A stretch of 64,000 nt of DNA from Patella vulgata. Its lineage: Eukaryota; Mollusca; Gastropoda; Patellidae. The DNA lies in NCBI RefSeq assembly GCF_932274485.2, contig NC_065883.2, forward strand, positions 11,964,222 to 12,028,221, given 5' to 3'. How positions within the stretch are numbered: position 1 is the first letter of the stretch; the number at the start of each line of letters is the position of its first letter. The position numbers were made by a program, and so were the translations under genes. Shown here piece by piece: positions 10,381-23,239 of this stretch. The notes below the pieces were generated by a model, which saw only the letters and a list, made by a program, of their open reading frames with translations, searched no databases and had not been told where the DNA came from.

Positions 10381-11172
10381 ATGGTAGTAGAAGTACCATA
10401 CATTGATACATTGTACTATTGATTGTAATAACTATCAGATGTCAAGAGGTCATCGTCTAGTGTGTAAATTCTATTATCCACTAGACTTGTTGACTCTTAC
10501 ATCCACCATGTGCTTATTATACTATATACCATACTGGACCTAATAAACGTCCAGATCAAATAAATTGCTAGGTACAGATTCTATAAATCCCTTAGAGATT
10601 CTATAATTCCCTATCTTTCTGGCCTAAAGGCAAGCAGCCAAAACAGTACATTGTACTTACTAGTTGATCAACTACACTGTACTAGCGTACAGAAATTGTT
10701 TGAATGATGATAATTTTCATTTGTTAAGTAAGTTTTGTGACCTAAGACAAATGGAAAATGCTGTTTGAGGTCTGATAGTCATTCATTAAGAACATGTACC
10801 TATATTAGCTGAGTAGCCAGTATAAAATGACTTCGTATTTTGGAAAGTTGTTCTTGGTCATTTGTTAAATTTGCAAAAATGACTCTTGGAGAGATTTTTT
10901 CTGCTAATTCAATAACTAAATTAGTTAATATCCCCAAGTACACCATAAATGAAGATCTCTTTTAAGATTTGAGCTCTGTTAATTAAAAACATATACCTGT
11001 GTGCTCGGGTTTGTCTGGGCTGCTGCCAATTCAAACTTTTCTTCCTCTCCGAGCATTCTGTCCCCAGAAATGGACACTTTTAAGACCCTTGGTTGGCCAT
11101 TAAGAACTTCAGGACAAGAGTATGAGCGATTATTACATTGAATATGGTACGGGGAATAATAATAACACTTAC

Positions 11173-11324
11173 CTCACTGGTCCGACATATAATTCTATAA
11201 TGATACAGCCCATAATCAGCTTTCCCTAGATTATTTCCTCTTTCATCTGCGTCTAATTTCTCTCGTCTTATAGTAACAGCTACTGGACCCAAATTATCAT
11301 CACAACCAAAAAAATTCTGATGAT
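11173..11324 (-). CDS. SIPA1L: SIPA1L exon, start of RapGAP region
   Basis: This 152-bp exon has a TTTTTTCCAG acceptor and a GTAAGT donor. It enters in phase 1, so the G ending the previous exon makes GAT (Asp), and it leaves in phase 0. It encodes [20 protein letters not shown] and, after a variable insert, [11 protein letters not shown]. These match the SIPA1L/Rap1GAP stretch HQNYFGxDExLGPVAVSIRREK...YRVIFRTSEL. The chimeric reading frame across the intron is continuous. The intron above it (11325-16873) carries pearl-like, MITE and SINE insertions. Confidence 0.93.
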
Positions 11325-11483
11325 CTGGAAAAAAAACAATATAATTTTTATATATTCTATACACAATGTTTTTTTTTAAAATCTTTATTTTTTTTTTAAA
11401 TAATTATAATTAAATAATAAAAAAAGAATCAGGACTTTCATTATTTCTTTTAAATTTGAATCCTAGAATAATCATTTAATAAT

Positions 11484-11835
11484 GAAATGAAATGAAATAA
11501 CATCCTACTGTTCTACTCCAAACTGGGCTAATGAAGATGGGCATACTCCATACAGTGTGCTATGAGGGAAATTTGGCCCGGACAGTGGTACTACAGCCTA
11601 CTCTTTTATCGAATTCCAACTGTCAAGGGATCTTTTACGAGCACGCTAATGTGTACACGGGACCTCAGTTTTCCGTCCCATCCCAAAAACTAGACAGCTG
11701 TACTTGTCAGCCCTCCGTCCTGCATCACTGACAAGGGGGAACCACGGCGGAAAATCTGGCCAATGCAGGGATCGAACACCAGACCTCCAGACTAGCGAGC
11801 CAGCATCTTGCCCACTTAAACACCGTGCCCCCCCC
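11484..11835 (-). repeat. SINE-A, full length
   Basis: Flanked by CATTTAATAAT on both sides (11473-11483, 11836-11846). It carries the tail, the conserved central block and the head through CACCGTGCCCC. Confidence 0.9.
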
Positions 11836-12312
11836 CATTTAATAATACAAATGCAAATAAGAAGTGGTATCAGCAACCCTGCCTATTCTTCAGTCTATGG
11901 AAATACCAGATCTTGTGACAATGTATTAATTTGATTGGAGAGCAGAAACCAAATCTACATAATGACTGAAATCCAAAACTTTTCACTTGTTTACGTGACC
12001 TGCACATTCAACCCAGTGAAAAAGAGACTAATTTTCTATAGCAATGGAAGTTCGCCTGTCAGAATTACAAAATCAACAAACAGCATAATTTTGAGCAGAT
12101 CTAGAGGGCAAATCCCACCACAGTGTAAAAGAGATCCAGTTATTACAATGGTGATGTATGACAGAGTGAGAACTTGAATAATGGAATCAAAATATAACGA
12201 AATAGTATTAATAAAGTATGTAAGGACTGTGTACACTGTACAGTATAGCCCTGCCTGATGCACAATACCTGTCAGCACTTATTCATGTATAATAGTTCAC
12301 ATGAAGTTGAAC

Positions 12313-12647
12313 AAGCCAACAGTGAGGCTGATGTCCCCCGCCGAAATAGGAAAATAATTAGAGAGTTATTGTGTTCCAAAGTCTCAGCAAATCAAATTGC
12401 TTATTGCTCTGCTTAATCTGAGCAGAAAATGCTCATTATCGATCTTAGTCAAGGTATTACTGTAATGAAACTATACACCAAGTTTCATCACTCTCACTTA
12501 ATTAGAACTAAAGTTATAGTGTCCCAAAGCATCAACCAATCAAATTGTTTATCTCTGCTTACCCTAAGCGGAACGGACAGACAAACAGACAGACGGACGA
12601 ACCCATTTTAATAGTTCCCTGCTTTCTTCGAAAGGCGGGGGACAATA
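12313..12647 (+). mobile_element. Pearl-like element, short copy P2a
   Basis: Left end AAGCCAACAGTGAGGCTGA, inverted motif at 12332-12342, roughly one and a half diverged monomers, a short GACA tract, and right-end motif GGCGGGGGACA at 12634-12644. Confidence 0.75.
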
Positions 12648-12672
12648 AGCATGAACATTTACTCAATTCGAA

Positions 12673-12794
12673 GATCAACCAATCAAATTGTTTATCTCTG
12701 CTTACCATAAGCGGAACGGACAGACAGACAAACAGACAGACGGACGAACCCATTTTAATAGTTCCCTGCTTTCTTCGAAAGGCGGGGGACAATC
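12673..12794 (+). mobile_element. Pearl-like right-end fragment P2b
   Basis: A partial monomer (CAATCAAATTGTTTATC), GACA/GACG tract and right end (GGCGGGGGACA, 12781-12791), with no left arm of its own. Confidence 0.7.
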
Positions 12795-12796
12795 AA

Positions 12797-13754
<958 letters not shown>

Positions 13755-13787
13755 AAATTAATCGTTAAGTGGTTATATTTTAGTCCT

Positions 13788-14202
13788 TTAAAGATACATT
13801 ATGGAAGAGCAGATAAGAAGCTAACAGTTTTGACGATAATAGTGTAGAAACTAGATAATCTAAAGGGAATAAGCTGAAAATTTTAGTCAAATTGCTCCAC
13901 TCTGAACCAAGATATTAGCGACTAATTTTTCAGCCTAGCCTCGGTCATCATTACTAAAGACGGTATGATAAAAAACATAGTCTCCATTATCCATCTTTTT
14001 ATTTAATCATCAATGAGCGTTGAGCAGCAGATCGGATTCAAATCCAGTGACAATCCGACACATAAGATGCCATTGAGAGTTGATTAAGTTTTTTTCATTA
14101 TAATAAATGTCTAATTAATACTATTAATAGTTTATATAATATTTCAGGCCTAAAGAAAGACCTCCAATAGGCAGATTTAGCTCTTGCATAATGTATGTTT
14201 AA
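13788..14202 (+). mobile_element. TTAA MITE family T, copy T1
   Basis: Left terminus TTAAAGATACATTATGG and right terminus CATAATGTATGTTTAA are inverted repeats. The body includes GGCCTAAAGAAAGACCT and CAATAGGCAGATTTAGCTC. Noncoding, 415 bp including both TTAA. Confidence 0.85.
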
Positions 14203-14533
14203 GCTTGTTTGTTTCCATTAATCTCTTGCAGAAAAAAATGCATTGCCTATTAATTTAATAAGTTTGTTGCCGAGTTTAGCATTTCTTTTTTTAGAATAAT
14301 TATGTTAATAGTCCCTTCATACTTCATACATGATGGTATTAATCAAAATTGACATTAATTAACTAGGTTTATCAATTTCTAATCCAAATTTAGATTAGAA
14401 TTTTTAGCAATTAAATTTAACAAAGAATGTATCTGTTTGTTAGATAGTATATATGTGCACACATGTTAAAACCTGATACAGAGTATCAATTTCATTTACT
14501 TCTTTTGTACAGATGTTAACTTTTTAATTAAAT

Positions 14534-15069
14534 TTAAAGATACATGTATGTAAGATTTAGATAAAGAGCTGATCGTTTTTGCAATTAGTAGTTTAGAAAT
14601 AAATCATGAAAACTGATTATATTGAAAGAGAGAAATGGGTTTAACAACCACTCGACACAAACTAGGTCATTTTGGGACTAACATATGGTTTAATTTTTAT
14701 TTCAATAATTTGCTTGCGCGTAGGGGTCTTTAGCAGTGGGAGGAAACCGGAGGACCCGGAGAAAACCCACGAGGTTAATTAAATTGAAAATTTTAGTCAA
14801 ATTTGACTAAGTTTATATTCTGTGTGTTTGATGTTTTGACAAGAATAGCCGATTATCAAGTACCATTGCCATGATAATAAACATAGTCTCAATTGTCAGT
14901 CCGTTGATAAAGTGACATACATTTTAACATTAACAAATTATATGGCATGGATGATTTAATTCATTCAATATCTCAGCCATCTGTTGGTCTATAGAGTTGA
15001 TTATGGGCTTGTCATGTGATGCAAGAAAGTAGACCTGCAATAAGCAGATTCAGCTCTATGCCTCTTTAA
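14534..15069 (+). mobile_element. TTAA MITE family T, copy T2, split by SINE-B
   Basis: Left end TTTAAAGATACATGTATG, right end CAGCTCTATGCCTCTTTAA. A SINE-B (14627-14777) interrupts it. Confidence 0.75.
14627..14777 (-). repeat. SINE-B, 5'-truncated, inside T2
   Basis: The tail GAGAGAAATGGGTTTAACAAC through GAGGAAACCGGAGGACCCGG; the head is absent. Flanked by ATTATATTGAA and ATTAAATTGAA (one mismatch). Confidence 0.85.
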
Positions 15070-15290
15070 CTTTTTAATTAAATTTATCTGAATCATGTTA
15101 TCTACACTAATGGGAGGCCAAAGAAAGATTCTCTATTTGAGCTAACAAAATTCTATTTTGGTCCATGTACCAGTATCCTGTTATATTCAAATTCATCTCA
15201 CATATGTACATATTGTGCATTGTGAACATGTATGTATAATTTACCAAGGTATTAGGTTTATGTGAATTGCGCATTTACTTTATGTAGGTA

Positions 15291-16010
15291 TTAAAGATGC
15301 ATTATATAAGAGGTGGCCGGTCTTGCTCAATCTGGTTAAAACACAGATGCTATTTCGTTTCGTTTTTATAGTAACATTTCGTTTTACTTGTCTTTACTAC
15401 ACTTGGATCTGGAAGAGTTGTTATTTAACTAGTGTTCTGAATGGTGTCAGGGATACGCCAATGAAACGGTCTGTCACGGCGAGCTTTAGGCGTGTTTTGC
15501 ACGGAACTGTGGGTAATCCACTAGTAACATCAATGCTGATTGGTTAATCAAATGTCTGACATAGGCTCATAAGTCGGTCTTTTGACCCCTGACGTGACCT
15601 ATCGCTACAACTTGTCAGATCTTCATGTAGTGTAGGCCATCGAAAGTATAAAAAAATCAAAAAACGAAATATAGATCTGTATTGTAATCAGATTGGGTCT
15701 TGCTATAATAGTTCCAAAATGGATATATTAATATCTTGAAAATTTCATTCAAATTAGTTAATTCTGAGCGATATTATCACTGTTTGAAGTTTTGACTTAG
15801 ATTGTTTATTATCGCAGCAACATCACTTGTTAATTGAGACTCAGCTGCGCTTCACAATTTTAAATTAAATCATAAAATAGCGATCATATCAGAGAGAGCT
15901 GATCATAGGCTTGTCATGTGAATAAATGTCTAAATAATAATTTATATTTTATATCATTTGAAGCCAAAATAAAACCCTGCAATATTAGCTGATTTCATTG
16001 AAATTATATT
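15291..16010 (+). mobile_element. TTAA MITE family T, copy T3, split by MULE-type MITE
   Basis: The left end TTAAAGATGCATTATATAAG and the inner phrase TTGCT|ATAATAGTT are separated by a 368-bp element. The body then continues (GAAAATTTCATTCAAATTAG, AGAGCTGATCATAGG). The right end is degraded and approximate. Confidence 0.75.
15328..15695 (+). mobile_element. MITE family M (Mutator-like), 368 bp
   Basis: Termini CAATCTG/CAGATTG with extended imperfect inverted repeats (AAACACAGATGCTATTTCG against ATTACAATACAGATC). Perfect 9-bp target duplication GGTCTTGCT (15319-15327, 15696-15704). A 9-bp duplication is typical of MULEs; the assignment is inferred. Noncoding. Confidence 0.88.
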
Positions 16011-16139
16011 TAATATTTCTGGAGGAAAAACTGAAATTTTATTAATTGTAACTGACAACAGATAACGAATACGGAAGAATCAGTTCAAACAGCCCTTTGA
16101 AGTTTGAATAACTAAATATTATTTTGAGTACCCAAGGAT

Positions 16140-16290
16140 TCAAAGATTTGAAAGTAAACTTCATAAGTTTCTAGCAACTATTGGGAGGTACTGGTAGATA
16201 CATAGAGAACCAAAAAGGATTAGATTTGAAAGCAAACTTCATAAGTTTCTAGCAACTGTTGGGAGGTACCGGTAGATACATAGAAAACAG
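16140..16290. repeat. Local direct duplication, about 80 bp unit
   Basis: AACTTCATAAGTTTCTAGCA, then TTGGGAGGTAC(T/C)GGTAGATA and CATAGA occur twice in tandem. Confidence 0.85.
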
Positions 16291-16582
16291 TTGGATATAA
16301 GTGTTTCACCTGGTAACAAGTACATCCTAAACTTATTTGTAATTAACACTTCACAAATAACGTTTTACTGCTACTTATAAATTTAAGATGTGCCAAATAT
16401 CCTAACTGATCTATTTGCCACTACTGATATTTTGCTATCTTGTTTTATTTCCAATCTTAACATGTACTGGTACGTTTAAAGTTATGTACACACAATCCTT
16501 CCACAAGGTGGATGATAGTAAATTGTACCAGAAGGACATTTGATTTCAATATCCATATGAACAAGCCTGGATACACAGCTGG

Positions 16583-16745
16583 GGATCACGGTGGCTAAGT
16601 GGGTAAGATGCTGGAGGTCGATTAGCCCAGAAAGTCCATCCAGAATTTCCGGCATGATTCTCCCTTGTCAGTGATGCAGGACGGAGGGCCTGACAAGGAC
16701 AGCTGTCTAGTCGTTCGGATGGGACGAAAAACTGAGGTTCCGTGT
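16583..16745 (+). repeat. SINE-A, head and front only
   Basis: GTGGCTAAGTGGGTAAGATG (box-A like) through GATGCAGGACGGAGGGCCTG and GATGGGACGAAAAACTGAGG. The central domain and tail are absent, and about 20-40 bp of the head is deleted. Confidence 0.8.
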
Positions 16746-16873
16746 AGCTATTTTATATAGCTTCAGCACTAACTTGCCCCAAAAAAGAAGATCTAAGATG
16801 GCAACTACTGGTATGAGAAAATTGGCATTTCAGGAGTTTTAAAGAATAATGTAGAAATCTTAGTGTAACTTAC

Positions 16874-18302
16874 CATATCCATAGAAATAATGCCTATAAT
16901 AACTACATCCATGATCAACATATTCAATCACATGACCTCTGTGTGTCACAAGGGGAGGTAATATTTGTCCTGCCGGTGAAGGTGAAGAGTCTAATATAGA
17001 TACACCACAACACGTAGGATGACGATTTAAATCTGCTGCACTACTTTGTTGATTTGAATAATTGCCGTATGAACGTTTATGAGCCGGACAGCGAGTAAAA
17101 CTTATCACACGTTCTTCCTCGCCACCGATTTCGTTACGGAAAAAGGGACAACTAAGCACCATACAGTTACTTTTTTTATCACCATCATCCGTGCCAGCGA
17201 TTAAATCAGGATCCTCTTTATCCCCAACTATACTGTTCCTATTCACAGAAGCAGCCGACGCTCCAGTAGAAATATTTTTAACAATCCCAGAATAATTCCG
17301 CGTTTTAATCACCTCTGCCAAATTCACACCGATACTTTGACAATCAAAATGCACAAAACACTTCTTACGATTCCTTTCCTCGGAACGATTGTCTTCAGGA
17401 CTTTTTTCCTCCGGTTTTGAGTTCACATCTGAGTCTTGTTTATTTCCGCGTAATTTCTTCAAAATTCCTGCACTAGCTTCACCCGTTATAGATTTAGCAC
17501 GTAGTTTTCTGTCTTTATGCTTTGACTTTGTCTTAGATTTTGGACTATCATTATTAAATTCATTTTCCTTATCATAAGGTGCCGAGCCATTTGTTAAAGT
17601 CATGCTCCGACCACTTCGAGTTATGTTTCCTTGAAGCAGTTCTTGTAATTTCGGAGGAGCAGGACTTCGTTGATCAGGATTCTCATTTTCATAATTCTTC
17701 AACATAGAGAAGAAATCTCCGCTTGAGTTACCTAGCAGATCTAATGACGATGTACTACCGTATTCTCTCCGTGCTGATATATTCGTAGGCGATGGCAAGT
17801 CTTGATCAATGTGATCCATGCTATCCATCTCAATACTGTTGCTACGATACAAATTTCTGATCGTTCGATTAGTCCGTGCCATTTTCACTTGTTCCGTGAC
17901 TGAAGGTGGTGCTTTCATTGCACTTCTCGTTTCCATGGCCTGATTTGGCACTCGTGGTCGATTGGCATGTTGGGATGGAAACATCCTCATGCGACTCCGA
18001 CCGGTCCCGATCCTTTCATTCATAGAACTACGCATGTCTATGACACCTGCTTTCATTTTAGCACGATAAAAACTATTAGAAGAAACAGGAGCTAGACCAG
18101 AATGCAATGCATCTTCTGTCGATCCGTAACTAGTCTTATCATAAATACGATTGCCATTAGAATTGTACATATCTGGAGAATTGTTCGTGGAGGAAGATTT
18201 CGGCTGAACCTGACTGTGATAATATTCGGCTGCCTGTTCGGCACGTTGTCGGATAATATCCAAGTCGGAATGTTTCTTCACAACCTGTCCATCTGAAGCC
18301 AT
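16874..18302 (-). CDS. SIPA1L: SIPA1L (SPAR-like) RapGAP, N-terminal coding exon
   Basis: A long open frame of 476 codons plus one base, ending at a GTAAGT donor (revcomp of 16868-16873). SIPA1L family landmarks appear in order: EYGSTSSLD near residue 180, FFSMLKNYEN near 197, KSITGEASAGILKKLR near 270, KCFVHFDCQSIG near 314, TGASAASV near 346, CPFFRNEIGGEEERVISF near 385 and VIEYVDHGCSYYRHYFYGY at 458-476. These resemble human SIPA1L1 motifs such as YGSTSSID and CPYFRNEIGGEGERKIS. In vertebrates the family inactivates Rap1/Rap2 and organises actin and postsynaptic spines; that role here is inferred from family. The start chosen is the ATG at 18302, with an in-frame stop about 40 bases upstream. 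Alternatively the exon begins at an acceptor (TTCAG before base 18292), entering in phase 1. Residues 1-170 are low-complexity and poorly conserved. Confidence 0.93.
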
Positions 18303-18897
18303 TACCAGAATATTTAATATGATAAAATATAAAATTTCAGGATCAATTATTTAAAAACATGATCAATTTTTTAAAAAAAAACATGCAATATACATAAATA
18401 GAGTTATAATCCATTACTATATTTCATATCACAGAAAACTGAATTGAAGCCGGAAGTTAAATCACAATATTAATTAAATACACACACATCACTTTCCTTG
18501 CATAAAAAAATTCCAACACGTTAATTAAATCCAATTTTCATGGTGGTCCCCTTCAAACCGACACAATAACAGTTACATTTTGACCAGAGTAATAATTAAA
18601 GCAACTATTCCATCATCTTCAACGTAATAAAAGTAAAACCTATTCAATTAACGTATATATAGACAATTCTCGAGTTAAACGGCAGGACATCCTCTGATTT
18701 TTAAGTGATTTCTCCTTTATATTGCATCCTGAGTTACAGTCTGTTGATGAGTCATATGTATCTGGGAAGTGAAATGGTTGCCAAGAAATAGATCTGATTG
18801 GTAACCTGAAAAGATATAATATTTATAATGTTTATAATGATTACAGGCAGGTATTTACACTATACTATAAATGGCAGCCTAAACAAAGGGAGTAGAA

Positions 18898-18971
18898 ATG
18901 AAATGAAAGGAAATGAAATGGGGTTTAACGTCCTACTGTTCTGCTCCGACTGGGCTAATGAAGACGGGGAC
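18898..18971 (-). repeat. SINE-A, severely 5'-truncated (74 bp)
   Basis: Only the tail and terminal 50 bp (GGGGTTTAACGTCCTACTG ... AATGAAGACGGG). Flanked by AGGGAGTAGAA at 18887-18897 and 18972-18982. Confidence 0.88.
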
Positions 18972-19119
18972 AGGGAGTAGAAGAAATTGAATTTATAATA
19001 AAATACTATAAATGGCAGCATAAACAAACAAAGGGAGTAGAAGACATTTCTATTTCTTCTCGTTTGGGTGTAAGGTTTATAATCTATACAACTACAAGTC
19101 ACAGTGTTGTATACAATTA

Positions 19120-19322
19120 GCGTCGCCTTCCTAACCTTTTCAGGTTTTCTCTGAAAGCGGAAGTGGTAGTCCATGTTGTTCCCAGGTCCAAGCTACATGT
19201 ACCCCTATATACACCAAATTTCAGCCTCAGGACAGCCCTAATGTAGTCACCAACCCTGAACAGACAGACAGACCGACCGACAGACCGACAGACAGACCGA
19301 CAGTCATAAATATTAGTATAGA
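19120..19322 (+). repeat. Unassigned repeat ending in GACA/GACC microsatellite
   Basis: ACCAAATTTCAGCCTCAGGA and TAATGTAGTCACCAACCCTG precede GACAGACCGACC units (19258-19307), then ATAAATATTAGTATAGAT. It resembles 3' ends of microsatellite-tailed LINE/SINE elements. Only one copy here. Confidence 0.4.
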
Positions 19323-19375
19323 TTAGAGTAGAAGGATTATGTAAGAGCTTCTTCACCCTTTATTCTACCTCCCTG

Positions 19376-19628
19376 TATTAGTACACAAGTTAAAAGTCTA
19401 CTTTCTTCATTCCCTATGTCAGTACATAACAAGTTTAAGTCTACTCCCTGTGTCAGTACATAAGTTTAAGTTTACTCCCTTCACTCTACCTCCCTGTGTC
19501 AGTACATAAGTTTAAGTCTACTCCCTACCTCCCTGTGTCAGTGAAGTCTACTCCCTACCTTCCTGTGTCAGTACATAACAAGTTTAAGTCTACTCCCTTC
19601 ATTCTACCTACTTGTATTAGTATATAAC
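19376..19628. repeat. Minisatellite, about 45-60 bp unit
   Basis: CCCTGTGTCAGTACATAAG, then TTTAAGTCTACTCCCT recurs about five times with length variants. Confidence 0.8.
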
Positions 19629-19931
19629 ATGTATTAAGAGTCAACAACGGAACACTGAACTCTATTACAGGTTAATTTAACTGTCAGGGTTATCCAGACA
19701 TAGTCTAATGAAGACAAATAGAGAATTTAACTACACCGATTTATACACAATTACACACCGACACAAACATTAAACAAATTAACCATTGGGAAGGGTTCAT
19801 TGAATGTTTCAAATTTGTTGTGGTTTTTTTTGGCCTATTTATGTTACAAACCCCAGCAGTTGATTGCCTTTTGCTTTTTTTGGACAATTTGCACAGCTTA
19901 ATCCACGTTTAAATGTATTGAGACTGATTAT

Positions 19932-20331
19932 TTAAAGATACATTATGTAAGATTTAGATAAAGAACTAGCCATTCTTGCTATAATAGTTCGAAAGTAGAT
20001 GATGTAAAATGAATAATTTCTAAATTTCATTCAAATTTCTCTATTGCAAGCGAAGATATTAGCCTTTGAAGGTTTGACAGACGTGTGCAATAATTTCAAC
20101 CATCGTACTGGTTGATCGATGCTAAGTCTCGGTCCTCCATATTTGATTAAATCAAAGTATCGCTGAACCATTCTAATCTATTTAATATCGGAGAAATCTG
20201 ATGCCATCGAGAGTTGATTAAGGAAGGCCTGGATCAGTTAATTAATGTCTAATTAATACTTTAGAAAACATTTCAGGCCTAAAGAAAGACCTGCAATAGG
20301 CAGATTTAGCTCTTGCATAATGCATGTTTAA
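19932..20331 (+). mobile_element. TTAA MITE family T, copy T4
   Basis: Left end TTAAAGATACATTATGTAAG, right end TCTTGCATAATGCATGTTTA plus A. Intact 400-bp structure, and the best reference copy with T7. Confidence 0.88.
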
Positions 20332-20348
20332 CATTTAGTTAAAAAAAA

Positions 20349-20627
20349 GAGAGAGAGAGAGAGAAATGGGGTTTAATGTCCACTCAACACAACCTAGGTC
20401 ATTTCGGGACTAATACATGGTTCAATTTTATTTCAATAATTCTCTTGCGCGTAGGGGTCTTTAGCAGTGGAAGGAAACCGGAGGACAGGGAGAAAACTGA
20501 CGAAATTGGACAGGCGACCCTACTCCTTGTCACGTACAACCAGGGAATCGAAACCCCCTCCAGTTGACTCAATGACAGACCTTATGATTAGCGCGCACAT
20601 ACTAACCATTTGGCCATCCAACCACCC
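20349..20627 (-). repeat. SINE-B, full length
   Basis: Tail (GA)n, GGGGTTTAATGTCCACTC, body and head through CCATCCAACCACCC. Flanks TTTAGTTAAAAAA / TTTAATTAAGAAA suggest an aged target duplication, just past T4. Confidence 0.88.
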
Positions 20628-20956
20628 TTTAATTAAGAAACATAACCAAAATATCAACAGTAGGTAACCACACAATTTGGATTCCATTGGAATTATTGCT
20701 TGGCGTTCAAATTTTCATCTTTTAACGTCTATTGAGTTCAAATTGATTACTTTAATACTTTAATCAGCGAATTTATCGACATCGATTTGAACATGTGATC
20801 ACGTTTTTTCAACTATGTCCAGCCACAATATTCAACAAACTTGCCAAAAGGCTTTGAAATCGACTATACTGTCACATGACATCTCCATGAATAAGGCTTT
20901 TTAATATGTAATCTTTAATATCAGGAGACAAAATCTTCTTGCAAATGTTAAGAAAA

Positions 20957-21050
20957 ATTCCTTGTTCCATGCAGTAACACCTGTCAAGCAATGCTTCAAG
21001 GCAATTCCTTGTTCCATGCAGTAACACCTGTCAAGCAATGCTTCAAGGCA
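20957..21050. repeat. Tandem duplication, about 45 bp
   Basis: AATTCCTTGTTCCATGCAGT, then AACACCTGTCAAGCAATGC occurs twice in direct succession, identical. Confidence 0.92.
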
Positions 21051-21537
21051 ATATGGAATCTTTTAAAATTTAAAATGATAATAAAGTGTACAATTCCAGA
21101 AAAAACACAAGCACACTATAAGAATTTCAGACTGCTGTTACCCATAAAATCAATATTAACTTAAGTTTCTTCATACTTCTTTTTTACTCCACTATCAAAC
21201 AATGGTTACATTATACAGAAAATTATCTTTTAAAAAAAGAAACCAACATTTTCAAGTAATTATATTCTGCCTATAAGTATCGTTTTTCATATCTACTGTT
21301 TTTCTCACGGACGGAATAATAAAATGCACATGTAAAACAAAATGTCTGAATACCATTTCAGAAATTAAATCATCTTTATTGACATTTAGTTATTCATTAA
21401 TTCAATAATCTGTGAAATGCTAGAAGTAATGGCCCCTTGTTAATACATATATAATGTAGGAGTGACTGCCAGTTATCATTCATACATAAATTTACCTATT
21501 TTTCTGAGTTTTTATCCTTTTTCAATGTAAAAGGGAA

Positions 21538-21897
21538 ATGAAATGAAATGAAATGGGGTTTAACGTCCTACTGTTCTGCTCCTAACCTGGGCAAATGAAG
21601 ACGGGCATACGCCATACAGTGTGCTATGAGGGAAATTTTGCCCGGACAGCGGCACTACGGCCTACTCTTATATCGAATTCCAACTGCCAAGGGATCTTTT
21701 ACGTGCACGCCAATGTGTACACGGGACCTCGGTTTTTCGTCCCATCCGAACGACTAGACAGCTTTCCTTGTCAGCCCCTCCGTCCTGCATCACTGACAAG
21801 GGGAAACCACGTCGGAAAATCTGGATGAACTTTCTCGGCCAATGCAGGGATCGAACACCCGACCTCCAGGCTAGCGAGCCAGCGTCCTACCCACTTA
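21538..21897 (-). repeat. SINE-A, full length reference copy
   Basis: 360 bp between perfect 15-bp duplications CAATGTAAAAGGGAA (21523-21537, 21898-21912). All blocks are present: ATTTC tail, GTTAAACCCCATTTC end, conserved central domain and tRNA-like head. The outermost head bases are missing. Confidence 0.93.
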
Positions 21898-22038
21898 CAA
21901 TGTAAAAGGGAATAAAATGAGTTTTAACTTTAACATCTTATCTTATTCCCGAATCCTTTATTCCTTCAGGACAGGATTAAGTTGAGTTTTAGGGACACCA
22001 GCCCAGGGGCTCTCCACCATCTAGAGGGCCTCCTGAGA

Positions 22039-22300
22039 GAGAGGGAGAGAGAGACACACACACACACACACAAACTAAGTCATTTTGAGACTAACACATG
22101 GTTCAATTTTATTTTAATAATTCGCTTGAGCGTAGGGGTCTTTAGCAGTGGGAGGAAACAGGAAGACCCGGAGAAAACCCACAAGGTTACACAGGCGACC
22201 CTTCTCCTTGTCATGTACAACCAGGGAATCGAAATCATGCCATTTGACAGACCTTATGATACAGCGCGCATGTGCTAACCATTGGGCCAACCAAACCCCT
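22039..22300 (-). repeat. SINE-B with GA/CA tail
   Basis: Perfect 11-bp duplications GCCTCCTGAGA (22028-22038, 22301-22311). The tail changed from GA to an (AC)n run, and the terminal GGGGTTTAAC block is lost. Confidence 0.9.
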
Positions 22301-23019
22301 GCCTCCTGAGAAATTATGGCCCATTATTTGTCAGGATCATTATTTCAAGACCTCAAAAAAAATTAAACAGCTATAAATATTCAAGGTCTAGTTACCAATT
22401 ATATTAAATATTAACCCAAATCTGACAATTATTATCTCTTCTTTGTAAATCTTTTTTATCCGTTTATTGGGTAAACAGAATATTCAACGAACCCAAATAA
22501 TGCATGACCTTTCAATAATTTTTACCCTTGTTTCAAATACCAAATCTTCATATTGCTATATTTAAATTTCATTTGTCTATTTAGCGGACAGAAATAGTAA
22601 TCGTACCTTCTGTCGAAAATGTTAGAGGGCGGATAGCAGAAGGTCGAAAACTTGGCATCTAAATAAACCTTGACATCAAAGACTATAGGAAACGACAACC
22701 AGGTATTGTACCAGAAAGTACATATATTTGTTTATGATTTGCGATAACATGATTATTATCCGTGCCACGGTAATACCAGCTGGTATGAAACCTATAAAAG
22801 ATATAGCGTCCATCTTCTCACGGTATTTCAATTACTTTTTGGCACAGGTATATCATACGCAGTGAGTAGCTCTAATAGGCTTAAACAGGTACGAGGTAGC
22901 CTATGATATATACACCATATGAATTATGTGATTGTACATATTACTGTGTAAGTAAGTGTATTGTGACTTATTCAAATATATATCAGTTTACTATATAACC
23001 CATACTGCCATTGTATCAG

Positions 23020-23203
23020 GGCCCTTATTCACGAAAACTTATACTAAGATACCATCGAAATTTTAAGAAATACTGCAATTCGATTGGCTGACCAATATGC
23101 AAATTGGATATATGCAAATTGATTTTACTGGTCAGCCAATCGTATTGCAGTATTTCTTAAAATTTCGATTGTATCTTAGTTTAAGTTTTTGTGAATAAGG
23201 GCC
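23020..23203. mobile_element. Foldback MITE, GGCCC termini (184 bp)
   Basis: The left arm GGGCCCTTATTCACGAAAAC and right arm pair over about 75 bp with few mismatches, including AAATTTTAAGAAATACTGCA. The loop is short. Noncoding. Confidence 0.88.
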
Positions 23204-23239
23204 TAGGTCCTAGGGAGTTACCACATGTATTTAAAGTGA

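Noticed and set aside
21595-21828. Recurring ORF beginning MKTGIRHTVCYEGNFART, also near 5150, 11531 and 58157
   Set aside because: It is the antisense of SINE-A; its recurrence reflects the repeat, not a gene family.
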